DNA of 64,000 bases from Megamerina dolium (GCA_963854835.1 OY978525.1:106214917-106278916); one strand, 5' to 3'; shown: positions 44,404-55,599, counted from the first letter of the stretch. Notes: generated by a model from the sequence alone, not told the origin. Made by a program: numbers and translations.

Positions 44404-44627
44404 ATCGTTAAATCGAAAATTTAATCGACGCTGATCACGAATATATATCCATGTCTATATCTCCGGAGATTCCTTCAAGTGGACACAAACATCTGACCGA
44501 AATGAATATACCATGCATATTGCATTATGCAGGGTATAAAAATATTAGTGAACAAGTGAATATGAACAAGTACATATATAGGAAACTATAATATAACATA
44601 TGTAATGTAACTATCTGCAACAATACA

Positions 44628-45566
44628 ATATTTCAAAAATTATATCACAAATTTGAAATTTTATTTATTGATTTTGACCATCGCAAGAACTGACGTATGG
44701 GATGGTTACGTCACAACAGATGTGACCATTTTTTTATTGATTTTGTCGCTTAAACGCTACAAGTTGAAATGCTGTTAAATATTGAATTGATGAATTCATA
44801 TTTCATCGGCTTTATTGCGTTAAAAACACTTGACTGAAATGGTTGTTTACACTCGACTGCGAGCAAACGAGAGACTCATCTCTTCACAGCTGTCAAAATG
44901 CTACAATCCAATAATTTATTGAATACGGCTCTTCCTGAGTAAATCTAGTAGGGTCTTTATAGTCGTTAATCTTTTAAATATAAGTAAAAAAAATGTATAA
45001 AAACTTTAAAAAATTTGTCCATCTGACTATGTACGATCCTAATGCTTGCGCATAATAATTATTGATAATCTGACTTGTAGCGACGACATAGTGCGAATTA
45101 TTATTATATGTAAGATATGACGAGTATTAACATCTCCCACATCTCCTTAACCAGTGGTTATCTCAAGAACAAACATAAAATCGTTATATGCTTACATTAA
45201 TCATTAGCATTTAATCGATTTGGTGGGAGTGTCTACAATAGTAATCTTAATGTATACCTACAATTACTATATAATAAAATATTCACAACATAAACCATAT
45301 GTCAGGTAATTTGTTTTTTCTTCTACTTAAATAAATAAAATGTATGTATATTTAAAGAAAAAAAAATACAACAACAAAATATTGAAACTTTTCCTTTCAT
45401 TCTAATACATTCGTGTTGATTTTTATTTTTGTTAAATTTATGCATGTAGTTATAAGTTATAAGCAATATACACAAACACATGGATTTTTAAAGCTGCCAC
45501 TTTAGAATGTCAAAGTCATATGCAAAATAGCAGCAAACTATAGTAGTAATAATAAAAATATAAAAT

Positions 45567-45601
<35 letters not shown>

Positions 45602-45831
45602 AGGGTTGCTACATAAATACCAACAATACCAACTAAAGCGTGTATGTAGCGGCAAAAACTCAGCAAGTAATTGTCAATCAAGTTGAAGGATGCAATTTGC
45701 ATAAATTATTAGTATTGTATGTAAAAAATGTCGCAATGTTGTGGCAATTTTTGTTTAATGTTTTTTTGCTGATGGTATTTTACATACAAAATTTTCATTT
45801 TTCTTCTTGTTGCTGTTTAGGTATTAGGTCA
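44628..45831. other. Non-coding stretch
   Basis: No gene recognised. Contains (CAA)n at about 45568-45601. Confidence 0.5.
45568..45601. repeat. (CAA)n microsatellite
   Basis: About eleven uninterrupted CAA units. Confidence 0.95.
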
Positions 45832-45833
45832 GT

Positions 45834-47033
45834 CCATAAGTTCGTGCGTTATTTTTTCAATAGTTTCACTTTGGGCGCTTTTTGCGTACAAAAAATGATT
45901 TGTGGGAGATAAAGAAACTATTTTTATTTTTTCTGGTGTATTGTGCTTTCAACAAGTGATTTTAATCGCGGATAGAAGTACGCTTTGTTAAGAAATAAAA
46001 TGGAATCTTCGAACGAGTATAAGAGGCATATTTTGTATTTTTTTTTTATAAAAGTGGAAAAAATTCAACAACTGCTGCTGCAGAAATAAACACAACTCAT
46101 GGGAAGAATACCGTGAGTGTAAGGACTGCGCAAAAGTGGTTTTCCAAATTCCGAAATGGTGATTGTGACGTTGAGGATGCCCCACGCTCGTCCTGAGGCC
46201 TTTAACTCAGACGCCTTGCTGTAACTCGTGGAAGATGAGTCAAGTTTGACAGTCAATATGATGGCTGGAAGGTTAAATTCATCACATGGAACAGTTTATA
46301 GGCACCTGGTTCGATTGGGCAATGTTCCAAAGCTGGGAAAATGAGTTCCGCATAAACTTTTTGTCGCAAACCTTCAACAGAGAATGAATGTGTGTTCTCT
46401 TTTTGAACCGTATTGTTAATAATTCTGTTCGCAAACGCCAGTGATTACAGAAAGATGAAACATCAGAACCAATCCCCAGAAATAGCCTCCTGTTGGTGGG
46501 ATATGGCCGGTGTCATTTATTTTGAACTGCTGAAACCAAACCGGACGATCACAGCTGATTATTATTGCCATCAACTATCCAAACTGAATGAAGCACTTGA
46601 AAAAAAATCGACCGTCTTTACTCAATAGACTCAAAGTTTTGTTTCACCAGAACAACGCAAGACCGCATACCGCAAGACAGACCTTAGGAAAGCTGAACGA
46701 GCTCAGATGGGAGCTAATGCCACATCCACCATACTCTCCGGATATTGCACCTTGCGATTATCACCTTCTCCGCGAACTTCAGTCCGATTTAAGTAATAAG
46801 AACTACACCTCAAAAGAAGCTATAAAATGTGATATCGACGCGTACTTTAGCTCCAAGGAGAAACAATTTCTTGAGCAGGGAATTCAAAAATTTGCCTAAA
46901 CGTTGGGAAAACATTGTAAATAATGCAGAAAAATATATTATCTATTAATAAATACTGAAAACTTATTTTTTATTTACTTTAAAACCACCTAAGAACAACG
47001 CACGAACTTATGGACTGACCTAATATATGTACA
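45834..47033 (+). mobile_element. Full-length mariner with perfect 27-bp TIRs
   Basis: Both ends read TTAGGTCAGTCCATAAGTTC and continue GTGCGTT without mismatch. TA flanks are at 45832-45833 and 47034-47035. Length is 1200 bp. Termini differ from the other mariners in the window, so this is a separate lineage. Confidence 0.95.
46000..46948 (+). pseudogene. Mariner transposase with stops and a lost catalytic Asp
   Basis: It begins MESSNEYKRHILYFFF at 46000 and soon meets stops. Later pieces include a helix-turn-helix region around VNMMAGRLNSSHGTVYRHLV (about 46251-46310), WWDMAGVIYFELLKPNRTIT (about 46489-46548), and the C-terminal core in the 46588 frame. There the expected HQD motif reads FHQNNARPHT, so the second catalytic Asp is Asn. 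The third motif SPDIAPCDYHL is kept. Several frame changes are present. It is inactive. Confidence 0.88.
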
Positions 47034-47035
47034 TG

Positions 47036-47248
47036 ACATTTTGCAATATTACTACAACTATAGGGAAACTTTTACTTGTGTCAGATTTTCGATTTTTTTC
47101 TTCTTTTTTTTTTTTGTGGCATTTACAATTATTTATGATGCGTTTTGGAAATAGTATGAAAATGCCAAAATATAATGAAACCCAAATAAAGCGTTACGAA
47201 GAGCTTCGATTCAATTGAACTAAGAGTTACTCCAAAAAAAATATGTAA
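47036..47248. other. Short non-coding gap between two mariners
   Basis: Nothing recognised. Confidence 0.4.
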
Positions 47249-47250
47249 TA

Positions 47251-48344
47251 TAAGGTCTAGTAAAAATTAATCCATAATCTTTGCATTAAATTGACGGTTT
47301 TATTTAGCATAGTTTGAATAATTCGATTTAGGTCATATATACACCGTTTTGTTCGATAATTTGTTGCCATTTTGAGGGTAATTTCATAATGCCACTCTCA
47401 TAGAAACCCTCGTCCCTATTGATAAAAAACTGGGACATTTGATTTTCACAAGCTTCTCTTGAGGCGAATTTTTCACCAGCAAAATCATTCGCCATAGAGA
47501 GGAACAGGTAGTAGTCACTTGGTGCCAGGTCCGGACTATAAGGTGGATGCATAAGAACCTCATAACCAAGCTCCCGGAACTTCTGGCGAGTCACTATCGA
47601 TTAGTGTAGCCTAATCGGTCCAATTGTTGACAGTACAGGTCCGAATTAAAAGTTTGGCTGTAGAGGAGCAGCTCATAGTAGACGATTCCCTGCCGATCCC
47701 ACCAAACACATAGCAAAACCATCCTGGCCATCAAGCCTGGCTTGGCCACCGTTTGCGCCGGCTCACCGCTATTCGACCACGACCGTTTTCGCTTGACGTT
47801 GTTGTAAGTGACCCACTTTTCATCAACCAGTAACCATCCGCTTCAGAAAAGGGACGATTTTGTTGCGATTCGCAGATGGAAATTCGGTCCATGAGGTTTT
47901 TTTTGCGTTAACTCGTGTGGCACCCATACATCGAGCTTCTTTTTTTATCCAGCCCTATTTAAATGGTTCCAAACGGTTTTTTGTGTGCAATGTTTAGCTC
48001 TCCTGAGCAATAGAAACAGTGCTTACATGACGGTCTTGCTCGACAATTTCCATTTTTTTATCGATATTTTCGACAATTGACCTTACAGAGCGTGGTGCAT
48101 CTTTGACATCAAAATTACCGGAACGGAATCAATTAAACCAAAATTGCACGTGTTTGGCTGTTACAGTATCAGGACCATGAACACTGTTCACATTTTCAGC
48201 CGTCTGTATGTACAGTTTATTTAGTACGAAATCCTATCTTACTAACGCCACCCAGCGTAACCCGATCGCATTTATACAACGCGAGATACAGATAACTAAA
48301 ACCATCTATTGGAAAAATAATGGATTTCTTTTTACTACACCTTA
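47251..48344 (-). mobile_element. Mariner element (minus strand), same family as 13138-14322
   Basis: TA flanks are at 47249-47250 and 48345-48346. Ends are TAAGGTCTAGTAAAAATTAA and, reverse complement, TAAGGTGTAGTAAAAAGAAA. Length 1094 bp, shortened by internal deletions. Confidence 0.88.
47330..48190 (-). pseudogene. Mariner transposase, decayed
   Basis: On the minus strand the C-terminus is at 47594-47328: RQKFRELGYEVLMHPPYSPD, LAPSDYYLF, FAGEKFASREACENQMSQFF and IMKLPSKWQQIIEQNG. The segment around the second catalytic Asp (HQDN equivalent) is missing near 47600-47615. The first-motif region TG-DEKWVTY is present at about 47810-47835 but with an extra base, and the following KRKRSWS segment is intact. 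The N-terminal part (FRSG, DAPRSVRS) lies near 48060-48130. Compared with the sister copy it lacks different pieces, so deletions were independent. Confidence 0.83.
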
Positions 48345-48346
48345 TA

Positions 48347-49340
48347 TTTAAAAATTCTTTCATAACAGAAATTTCATTTCCACTCTTTAAATGAGTTATT
48401 TCGTTTAATATCACAAAAATTACGATATAAATATTTCAGTAAAGTAAAACTAAAAATTCAATGCATTAATTAGTAAACTCTATCAACTATTTCAATTTAT
48501 ATTTTTATATATAATTGTGTAAATTTAACAATATATATAGTATGAAACTAATACACATCTATATGAAAGTATATATGTATGTATGTCTAGATCTCAGTGA
48601 GCTCACAAAATGCCAAACAATGCAAAGGATTTTTTTTTTTACCACTGCATTCTCTGTTGTTGTTGCTAAATTTGGAACAACTTAATGCTTAAAAATATGC
48701 AATGAAAATGTTAAAAGTCAAAATGTCTATATTTTCCTTGTTGACCAAAAAGCATTTCCGTGTTTTCATTAGTCTCCGGCAAGAAATTACAACACTCGTA
48801 ATAGTAATGGTGTAATGGTGCTGATGGTGACGACATTGAAAATAAAGTGGTAGATAGAGAAACATTGATGTTGGTAGTAAAAATACATGCGAAGTATGCT
48901 CAAAAGTTTTCATGACGTTGATTTTGCCGATATGTTGTAAATAATGTATATCTATAGAATATTTTTGCATAGATAATATATGGTACACATAAAAGCAAAC
49001 GATTTGATATTCGTCAACGAAAAAAAGTAATCAGTAATTTTATTGGGGACAAAATTTCTATTGCAAAAACTTGAAATGGTAGAGACTTAATTAATCTTAA
49101 ATGTGTATTACTTCTTATTGCTTTTAAATTATAATGTATCGTAACAAAAGTTGATGGTGGCTGTAGGCCGCTTTAACTCTTTCTCATTCTCTCCCTTTCT
49201 TCTACACCTCACTCACCGCTCTGCCCTTCTCTCTCCCAAACACATTTTTGCAAGAATGCCGGATATCTACGTACAACAATTGAGCCTAATTGAGCCTAAT
49301 CTCACGACGCACAAAGCGTATGTATCAATTTGAAGCGTTG
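48347..49340. other. Non-coding stretch
   Basis: No gene recognised. Confidence 0.5.
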
Positions 49341-49690
49341 ATTAGCGCCCCGTAGGATTGGAAAATCAGAAACCAACCTCCAGGCTCCTACGGTACCAAT
49401 TGGGGCACGTTGAATGGACGTACTACTCTCCTTGGTGGGGATCGAGGCCTACTAAAACCTCTTCTGACCTAAGGGGTCAGCACCCTGGTTGCAATGCAAC
49501 TCCACATCGTGTACCCCACGCCTTTGACGTGGAATACTCTACCCGCGTGTTATCAAGACCACCACGAAAACCGATTCCAACCTAATCACCCGTGGTATCA
49601 AATTTAAAGTCTTTTAGTTAGACCTCGTAGCCGAAGCTACTACCAGTTTCAGCCCTATTCGGCTCCGAACTGGTGGATATCTACTTACAT
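49341..49690. other. GC-rich patch of unknown nature
   Basis: About 350 bp of near-balanced base composition stands out from AT-rich flanks: AGCGCCCCGTAGGATTGG, GGCTCCTACGGTACCAATTG, CTAAGGGGTCAGCACCCTGG and GTACCCCACGCCTTTGACGT. Short complementary pieces (CTCCTACGG with CCCCGTAGGA; CTAAGGGGTC) could form local stems. The best frame (49358-49585) has no recognised motif. It is most likely part of a LINE or other mobile element that I cannot name. Confidence 0.4.
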
Positions 49691-49999
49691 AAAGTCTTTG
49701 TTCGACATTATTGCCAATATTTTTACAATAATATCCAACAGATTACATAATCATTTTTGACATTATTTTTATGTAACCGAATTAAAGTAACAGGATATAC
49801 GAGGACTTGAAATATTCAGACTGCTCCACTATAGTAAAGATAGACATAGATAATTCTTAGTCCATCATAAAGGATATCCAAACAAGACCGCTTTGTGCTT
49901 ATGTTTATTGAATATGGAAGGCACATCTGTCTGCAAAATCTGTGAAATGGGTAATGAAATGCCATAATACATTTGATAGAAGTACGGTCCTTCAATGGT
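49691..49999. other. Non-coding stretch
   Basis: Nothing recognised. Confidence 0.4.
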
Positions 50000-50243
50000 T
50001 AATGCATTCGTCTTCCTTAATTCCCCGGCTGAAGCATAACTTTCATATCGAAAATATTTTTCTTTTTCAAACGGTACTCACCAGTCAGCAAGAATTCTTC
50101 CGCTAGTAACAATTTGCCATGAAATCCCTTCTAAAAGTGATCTGTGACAAAGCTAAGACAAAAAGGGATGTCACAAGGGTTCTGCCATTCGGAACCGCCT
50201 AACATGAGTAGATCCCTTCCAATACTGTCCAAAATTTAATACA
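50000..50243 (+). mobile_element. tRNA-derived SINE, first of a tandem pair
   Basis: The sequence has the anticodon-side remnant TTCAATGGTTAATGCATTCG, then TCCCCGGCTGAAGCATAACT, the body AAACGGTACTCACCAGTCAG, AACAATTTGCCATGAAATCC and GGTTCTGCCATTCGGAACCG. It breaks off at CCAAAATTTAATACAAAATT and runs straight into the second copy. The tail region is missing. Confidence 0.85.
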
Positions 50244-50575
50244 AAATTCAATGGTTAATTTATTCGCCTTCCTTAATTCCCTGGCTGAAGCATAACTTTC
50301 ATATCGCAAAGATTTTTCTTTCAAACGGTACTCACCAATCAGCAAGAATTCTTCCGTTAGTAACAATTTGTCATGAAAAACTTTCTAAAAGTGCTCTGTA
50401 ACAAAGCTAAGACAAAAAAAAGGGATATCACAAGGACTCTGCCATTCGGAACATTCGCCTAACATAAGTAGATCCGTCCCAATACTGTGCAAAATTTAAT
50501 ACAAACAACATTTCTGGAAGAGAAGCTCGGACAAAGGAGCCCATCGGGGATTATAAGTGCCACATGTTTATTTAT
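50244..50575 (+). mobile_element. tRNA-derived SINE, second of a tandem pair
   Basis: It starts with the same altered head as its neighbour (TTCAATGGTTAATTTATTCG, then TTCCTTAATTCCCTGGCTGA) and continues through the whole body to the tail (GAGAAGCTCGGACAAAGGAG, ATTATAAGTGCCACATG). The two copies share head changes not seen in other SINEs here. They therefore arose by tandem duplication, or by unequal exchange, of one copy. Confidence 0.88.
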
Positions 50576-52000
50576 TTTTTTAAGTTTTACATTTTTTCCA
50601 AAAATGTTAAAATTTAACATAGTTACATAAAAATTATGGAAAAGTAACGAATAAAATATACCGATTACTTTTGCGAAAAGTAATCTAATTTGAATTAATG
50701 CAATTAATGGATAATGTCTTTCAATATTTCCTAGTATATTATTAGAACAATCAACCATTACAATCCATCACAATTCAATAGAATCACATAATGGTCACAC
50801 TGCACGAAATTGATCCTAACAACAAAGAATTGATATTCCGCTTCAACAATAAATTTTAAAAATCTGAAAAATATTTCTAGAAATACAAAAATTAATCACA
50901 TAGCTTTTATAGCCAAAGTTGATTGTTTAAGAAATATTGTTGGAGTACTGGTAATGAAAAAAATCGTATATTCTCCATAAATAAAAAAATTGTTTTTCAC
51001 TAGAAGATATAGTCGGCGAGAAAAATCTATGGAAATCTATTTTTGCAACATTATATTGTGATACAAAAATTACTACAACATTATTCATTTGAAGACCTAA
51101 AGACACCAAAATCTTAATAATAGTAGGGTGAAATTTCGGGGTCTACTTCAGACGTCTACCAAGCAGCGCCAATGGCACAAGATTATAGAGTGCTTATATA
51201 GCGGTAATAACAAATAAGATGCCATAGCTAATTTTGAATATTAAGTAAATCTACTGGGACCACAAAACATAATTTTAGGTGAATTTCACCTCATTGCAAC
51301 TAATTAGGGTTAATCGTTTCAACTATGTGGCACATGCTTGACTGTAAAACTATTGGCTAACATTTCCATTTTTTAATTATATGATGTGTATGTATAAAAT
51401 TAGTATTTACCTACCTATTTATATCCATTTTGAAAAATAAAACAATAGGAAGCTTTTTTCCAGTCTTATGTATAAATACGTATACGTGCTTACTATCGAT
51501 TTTCATGGTGCAACATTTTGACGCAATATATAAAAATGTGAACAAATGGACAAAAATGCGCGGGAAAACATTTTTTTCCAACACACCTAGAAATGAGGTG
51601 CATGGCTTTAAGTTCACATATATCGCATACGTATGTGTATGGGGGTTTATACTGTACTATACGAATATACGAATATATGCAGCTCTTAGCTATATGCAAT
51701 ATGATGGCACGTAATATGAACACAGTATCGCTTTTAAACACATTAAATAGATAGACTATAGCTATGCTATGCACATAAGCTTATTCACTCAAACAACACA
51801 CACCCACACATAGAAATGTGGTGAAACAAAAGCTTAACATAGTGCTGTTATGGAGTGTGCAAGTGTTGATGGGCAAGAATCAATTTTCAATGCCAGTGTT
51901 AGTTAGCAATGTGATAATATATATTATTACAGCTGCTGTTGCTCTTGTTGTTGTATTCATTTCATAGCAATATTGGTGCAATGCATCTATGTATGTGTGG

Positions 52001-52060
<60 letters not shown>

Positions 52061-52767
52061 ATGCAAATGCAATTTAAATGAAGTGTAAATTTACAATGGT
52101 ATAATAGAAATATACCGGTGGGTGATTATTTGGTTTAGGGCGGGTTTTGTGTTTTGGGATTTAACATTACGTAGTCTCGAATGTCATGCATGTCATCCAT
52201 GTTTGTATCGTATGCACACATACATATAGATATGTATAAATGCAAACAGTTTTTGCAAACGTTGTACAATCATTTGACATACAATAAATGTGAATGTCAA
52301 GTGCAATGGCGAGCGAAATTGAAAGCGTAATATTATACAAAAAAAAAAAAAAATGCAATACCCAAGTGAAAAGAACAAGTCAATGGCAGACATTCTTAGT
52401 AGAGGGAGGTTTATGCACATATACATACATGTACATATATACATATATACTTAGTTCTGATGTAATATTAAAATAGAAAAGAAAAATATTGAAAACGTAA
52501 TATGGAAACAAAGTGTGGAAACTTAATAACATTTTTACATACTTAAATATACATGCAGTACATAAGTCTGGTATGGAATGATATAATATATGAACAACCA
52601 ATATATTTAAAACAATATACATATATGTATAATTTTAATATATTATAGCACTAGCAGTTTAAAAAAATTTGAGTGAAATCAATTAAAATTAAATTTTAAT
52701 GTTACTCATACGCAGTGAGTACTATAAGTATGATTCCAAGTGTGCCTATATAATTATAAATTCATAT
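50576..52767. other. Non-coding stretch
   Basis: No gene recognised. (TA)n at 52002-52058 is the main simple repeat. Confidence 0.5.
52002..52058. repeat. (TA)n microsatellite
   Basis: About 28 uninterrupted TA units. Confidence 0.97.
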
Positions 52768-52769
52768 TA

Positions 52770-54050
52770 TTGGATCTATAACTTAATTCGTGCGATTTGG
52801 TAAGAGATGGCGTAGCTTGATTATTATTCCATCGTTCCAATATTCCGGACATGCGTTGGCAAGCTACTATCATTGTGCGTCTTTCTCAGTATATGTCATT
52901 CATTTGAAGCGTACACAACAATAATTTTTTTTCACTCAAATATGTCGAACTTTGTGCCTGAAAGAGTGTTTTGCGGGGAGTTCTTCTTCATTACTTTAAT
53001 ATGAAGAAAACTGTTGCCGAAAGTCATCGTATTTTGGTGGAAGTTTATGGTGAACATGCTCTAGCTGAGCGAATGTGCCAAATGTGGTTTGCACGATTTA
53101 AAAGTGGTAATTTTGTCTTTGAAACCGAAGAACGTCCTAGGCAGCCAAAAAAGATTGAAGATGAAGAACTGGAAGCATTACTCGATGATGATTGTTGCCA
53201 AACACAAGGAGAGCTTGCAGAATCTTTGGGAGTCACTCAAGCAGCCATTTCAAAACGTTTAAATGCAGCCAGATACATTCAAAAGCAAGGAAATTGGGTG
53301 CCTCAAGAACTGAAGCCGAGAGACGTTGAAAGGCGATTTTGCATATCCGAAATGCTGCTGAACGCCACAAAAAGAAGTCATTTTTGCATCGGATTATTAC
53401 TGGTGATGAAAAATGGATACATTATGACAACCACAAGCGCAAAAAATCATATGTGAAACCCGGCCAACCAGTCAAATCAACAGCAAAGCCGAATATCGAT
53501 GGCGCGAAGGTAATGCTCTGTATTTGGTGGGATCAGAAGGGTGTGCTGTATTATGAGCCGCTAAAATCGGGTGAAACCATCAATGGAGAACGCTATCGAA
53601 TACAATTAATCCGTTTGAAGAGAGCAATAGCAGAAAAACGCCCGGAATATGCGACCAGACATGAGTCCATAATTTTCCATCATGACAACACTCGGCCTCA
53701 TGTTGCAACAGCGGTCAAAAACTATTTGGAAAACAGCGGCTGGGAAGTTTTGGCTCACCCGCCTTATAGCCCAGACCTTGCCCCGTCCGACTACCATTTA
53801 TTCCGATCGATGCAGAACGCCCTCACTGGAATAAGGTTCACATCAGAACAGTGTATTAAAAATTGGCTTGATTCATTCTTGGCCGCCAAGCCGGCGCAGC
53901 TCTTTTGGGATGGTATCCACAAATTGCCAGAACGATGGGAAAAAGTCGTAGCATCAGATGGGCACTTGAATAATACTATTGTACATGTTTTTCTTAAATA
54001 AACGTACAAGTTTGAAAAAAAAAAACACATGAATTAAGTTATAGATCCAA
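52770..54050 (+). mobile_element. Full-length mariner element
   Basis: Inverted ends both read TTGGATCTATAACTTAATTC, with mismatches only further in. TA flanks are at 52768-52769 and 54051-54052. Length is 1281 bp. The transposase is related to that of 6870-8115 but the termini differ. Confidence 0.95.
52942..54001 (+). pseudogene. Mariner transposase (DD34D), two frameshifts
   Basis: The ATG at 52942 starts MSNFVPER; the frame shifts before 52971, where RGVLLHYFNMKKTVAESHRI continues. The helix-turn-helix part includes CQTQGELAESLGVTQAAISK and WVPQELKPRDVERR. A second shift near 53340-53400 moves into the catalytic frame: ITGDEKWIHYDN, FHHDNTRPHVAT and SPDLAPSDYHLF, with 34 residues between second and third Asp. 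It ends with GIHKLPERWEKVVASDGHLN at 53999-54001. All catalytic residues remain, and only two single-base-type shifts separate it from a full frame of about 350 codons. It is one of the best-preserved mariners here. Confidence 0.93.
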
Positions 54051-54144
54051 TATATTTTTGAACTGTTTAAATATTTTGACTATCTTGGATACAGGATTAT
54101 CAGGATTAAAACTATTTCTTTCATTTTCATTTTGTTTTTCTTCC

Positions 54145-54720
54145 ATTCAAGGATAAGTAATAATTTTATTTTCTGCCATTTTTTCGTCAGACAAATTTTA
54201 AAGCAGCATTTAAGTTCAACTGCAACGGATTTTCCCTTTTGTTTGATACCCATATCATCATTACACTGCAGGAAGTATAAACATTTTTGCGAATTTTTTT
54301 TTTTTTTTTTTTTTGTGCAAAAGGTTGGAAATTGTGAAAATCGATTTTTCGAAAATTTAACTAGATACAGCCCTCTAGTGGATACAGATCAACTCAGAAA
54401 GCTTGCTCCCAACCGAAAGAATTTATTAGAGAACGTTGATAAATTTTTGTTGTTGTAACAGACAACGATTTCGAAATCACAAATAGGTTGTTAATTGAAT
54501 TGTTCACATCGACCAGATCCAGGAAAACAGCAGCCTCCAGAAGGTGTGTCCACAGTGCAGAGGGGGCCAAACTGGAAGTATTCGAAAAATAAGTCTGAAA
54601 TTGCAAGCCTTGGTCCAAACCTCGAAAGTAATCCAAGAGTCCGGAGTCTATTCCGAGGCGGAAACTTGATTGTAGTGAGAACAGTTGATAAATTTTTCGA
54701 CTACAATAGTGTAATTATAT
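54145..54720 (+). repeat. Unclassified dispersed repeat (copy 2), longer form
   Basis: Positions 54145-54460 match 29922-30171 plus 30706-30785: TTATTTTCTGCCATTTTTTC, GTTTGATACCCATATCAT, a T run, GAAATTGTGAAAATCGATTT, CAGATCAACTCAG and GTTGATAAATTTTT. A second match to the end of copy 1, CAGTTGATAAATTTTTCGAC, appears at about 54683-54702, about 250 bp further on. Copy 2 therefore holds extra sequence or a partial duplication. Class unknown. Confidence 0.7.
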
Positions 54721-54963
54721 ATTGCCATTCTACATAGTAGGCACTTCTATTTGCAAGTGGTTAGATTAGGTTCGTTGTGGAAGATGTTTTGATTAATCAA
54801 AATACGAATCTTGATTAATTAACAAATTTATAATTTTTAGTTCTCTTTTTTGTTTCGGAAATTTGTTCTGTTTTAGGTTTTTTTTTGTTTTTCTTAATTC
54901 AATTATTTATTGCAATATTATATTCATAATTTTGAAAAGTTACTTGTGTACTTTGTGTAAATA

Positions 54964-55590
54964 TTGGTGTTCGAAAAATTTCGGTTACGAATTTGTGCCA
55001 ATAATTAAACACTTTTTGCTTATTTTATTTGAAACGAGCTTTATTGAATCAAAATGTGCCGTTTTGATCGATAACTTTTTGCCATTTTTGGAGTAAAGCC
55101 ATTATTCCATTTGTATAGAACTTCTGGGTTTTCTCAGCGAAAAACTGATCCAAATGCGTTTTGCAGGCCTCGACGGTATTTAAATTTACACTATTAAAAG
55201 AGTTCTGCAGAGATCTAAACAAATGATAATCTGAAGGTGCAAAGTCCGAGCTATATGGTGGATACATTAATACTTTCCATTCTCCAAGCTCTCTCAGTTT
55301 CTGAGCCGGGTCATCAAAGATGTGTGTGTGTGGTTTGGCGTTGTCATAATGGAACAAAACACCTTTTCTGTTCATTAATTCTGGTCGTTTTAATTTAATT
55401 GCTTGCATCAATCTCGTCAATTGTTGACAGTAGAGTTTAGAATCAATCGTTTGACCGGGTTGTAGAAGCTTATAAAATGAAAAATTCCCTTTCTTGGTGA
55501 CAATCTTGGCTTCACCTCGCTTCGTCCATGCTCTTTTTCGCACATTATTGTCGTACGTGATATACTTTTCATAGCCCGTAATCATTCAGT
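54964..55590 (-). pseudogene. Mariner 3' half with transposase C-terminus
   Basis: The minus-strand frame 55585-55049 encodes MITGYEKYITYDNNVRKRAW, where the usual TGDEKW reads TGYEKY, so the first catalytic Asp is Tyr. It continues with LLQPGQTIDSKLYCQQLTRL, FHYDNAKPHTH, an altered YSSDFAPSDYHLF and WQKVIDQNGTF, then a stop. The N-terminal half is absent beyond 55590. At the left end a possible terminus TTGGTGTTCGAAAAATTTCG starts at 54964 after a TA, but no partner end is present. The family is again different from the other mariners. Confidence 0.87.
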
Positions 55591-55599
55591 ACTTAGTTA

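Larger units (their letters stand above)
42919..44535 (+). mobile_element. Mini-me/DINE-like element with (GGAC)n array (copy A)
   Basis: Its limits come from comparing the split LTR with the intact one; ATAAAAAT lies on both sides (42911-42918, 44536-44543). Near the ends are inverted motifs: CTATACCCTGCATATG (about 42949) and ATTATGCAGGGTATA (about 44524). The interior is a run of about 150-bp monomers, each with TATGGGNGCY and GGGCGTGG, followed by a unique part and a (GGAC)n array at 44321-44403. Elements with TA-type ends and a GTCY (=RGAC) microsatellite are known in flies as mini-me, related to DINE-1/Helentron-type non-autonomous elements. I assign that class by structure only. No protein is encoded. 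Confidence 0.75.
38504..44622 (-). mobile_element. Copia-type LTR retrotransposon, nearly intact
   Basis: A perfect 5-bp target duplication, ATACA, lies at 38499-38503 and 44623-44627. LTRs of 225 bp (one split by an insertion) flank a gag-pol frame. The primer site next to the 5' LTR and a purine tract next to the 3' LTR are both in place. Without the mini-me insertion the element would be about 4.5 kb, close to other copia elements of flies. The two LTRs show no difference that I can find, so insertion was recent. Confidence 0.96.
42773..44622 (-). repeat. Copia 5' LTR split by a mini-me element
   Basis: LTR sequence occupies 42773-42918 and about 44544-44622 (with eight shared bases at the junction). 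The mini-me insertion at 42919-44535 lies between, dividing the promoter-bearing LTR. Confidence 0.95.
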
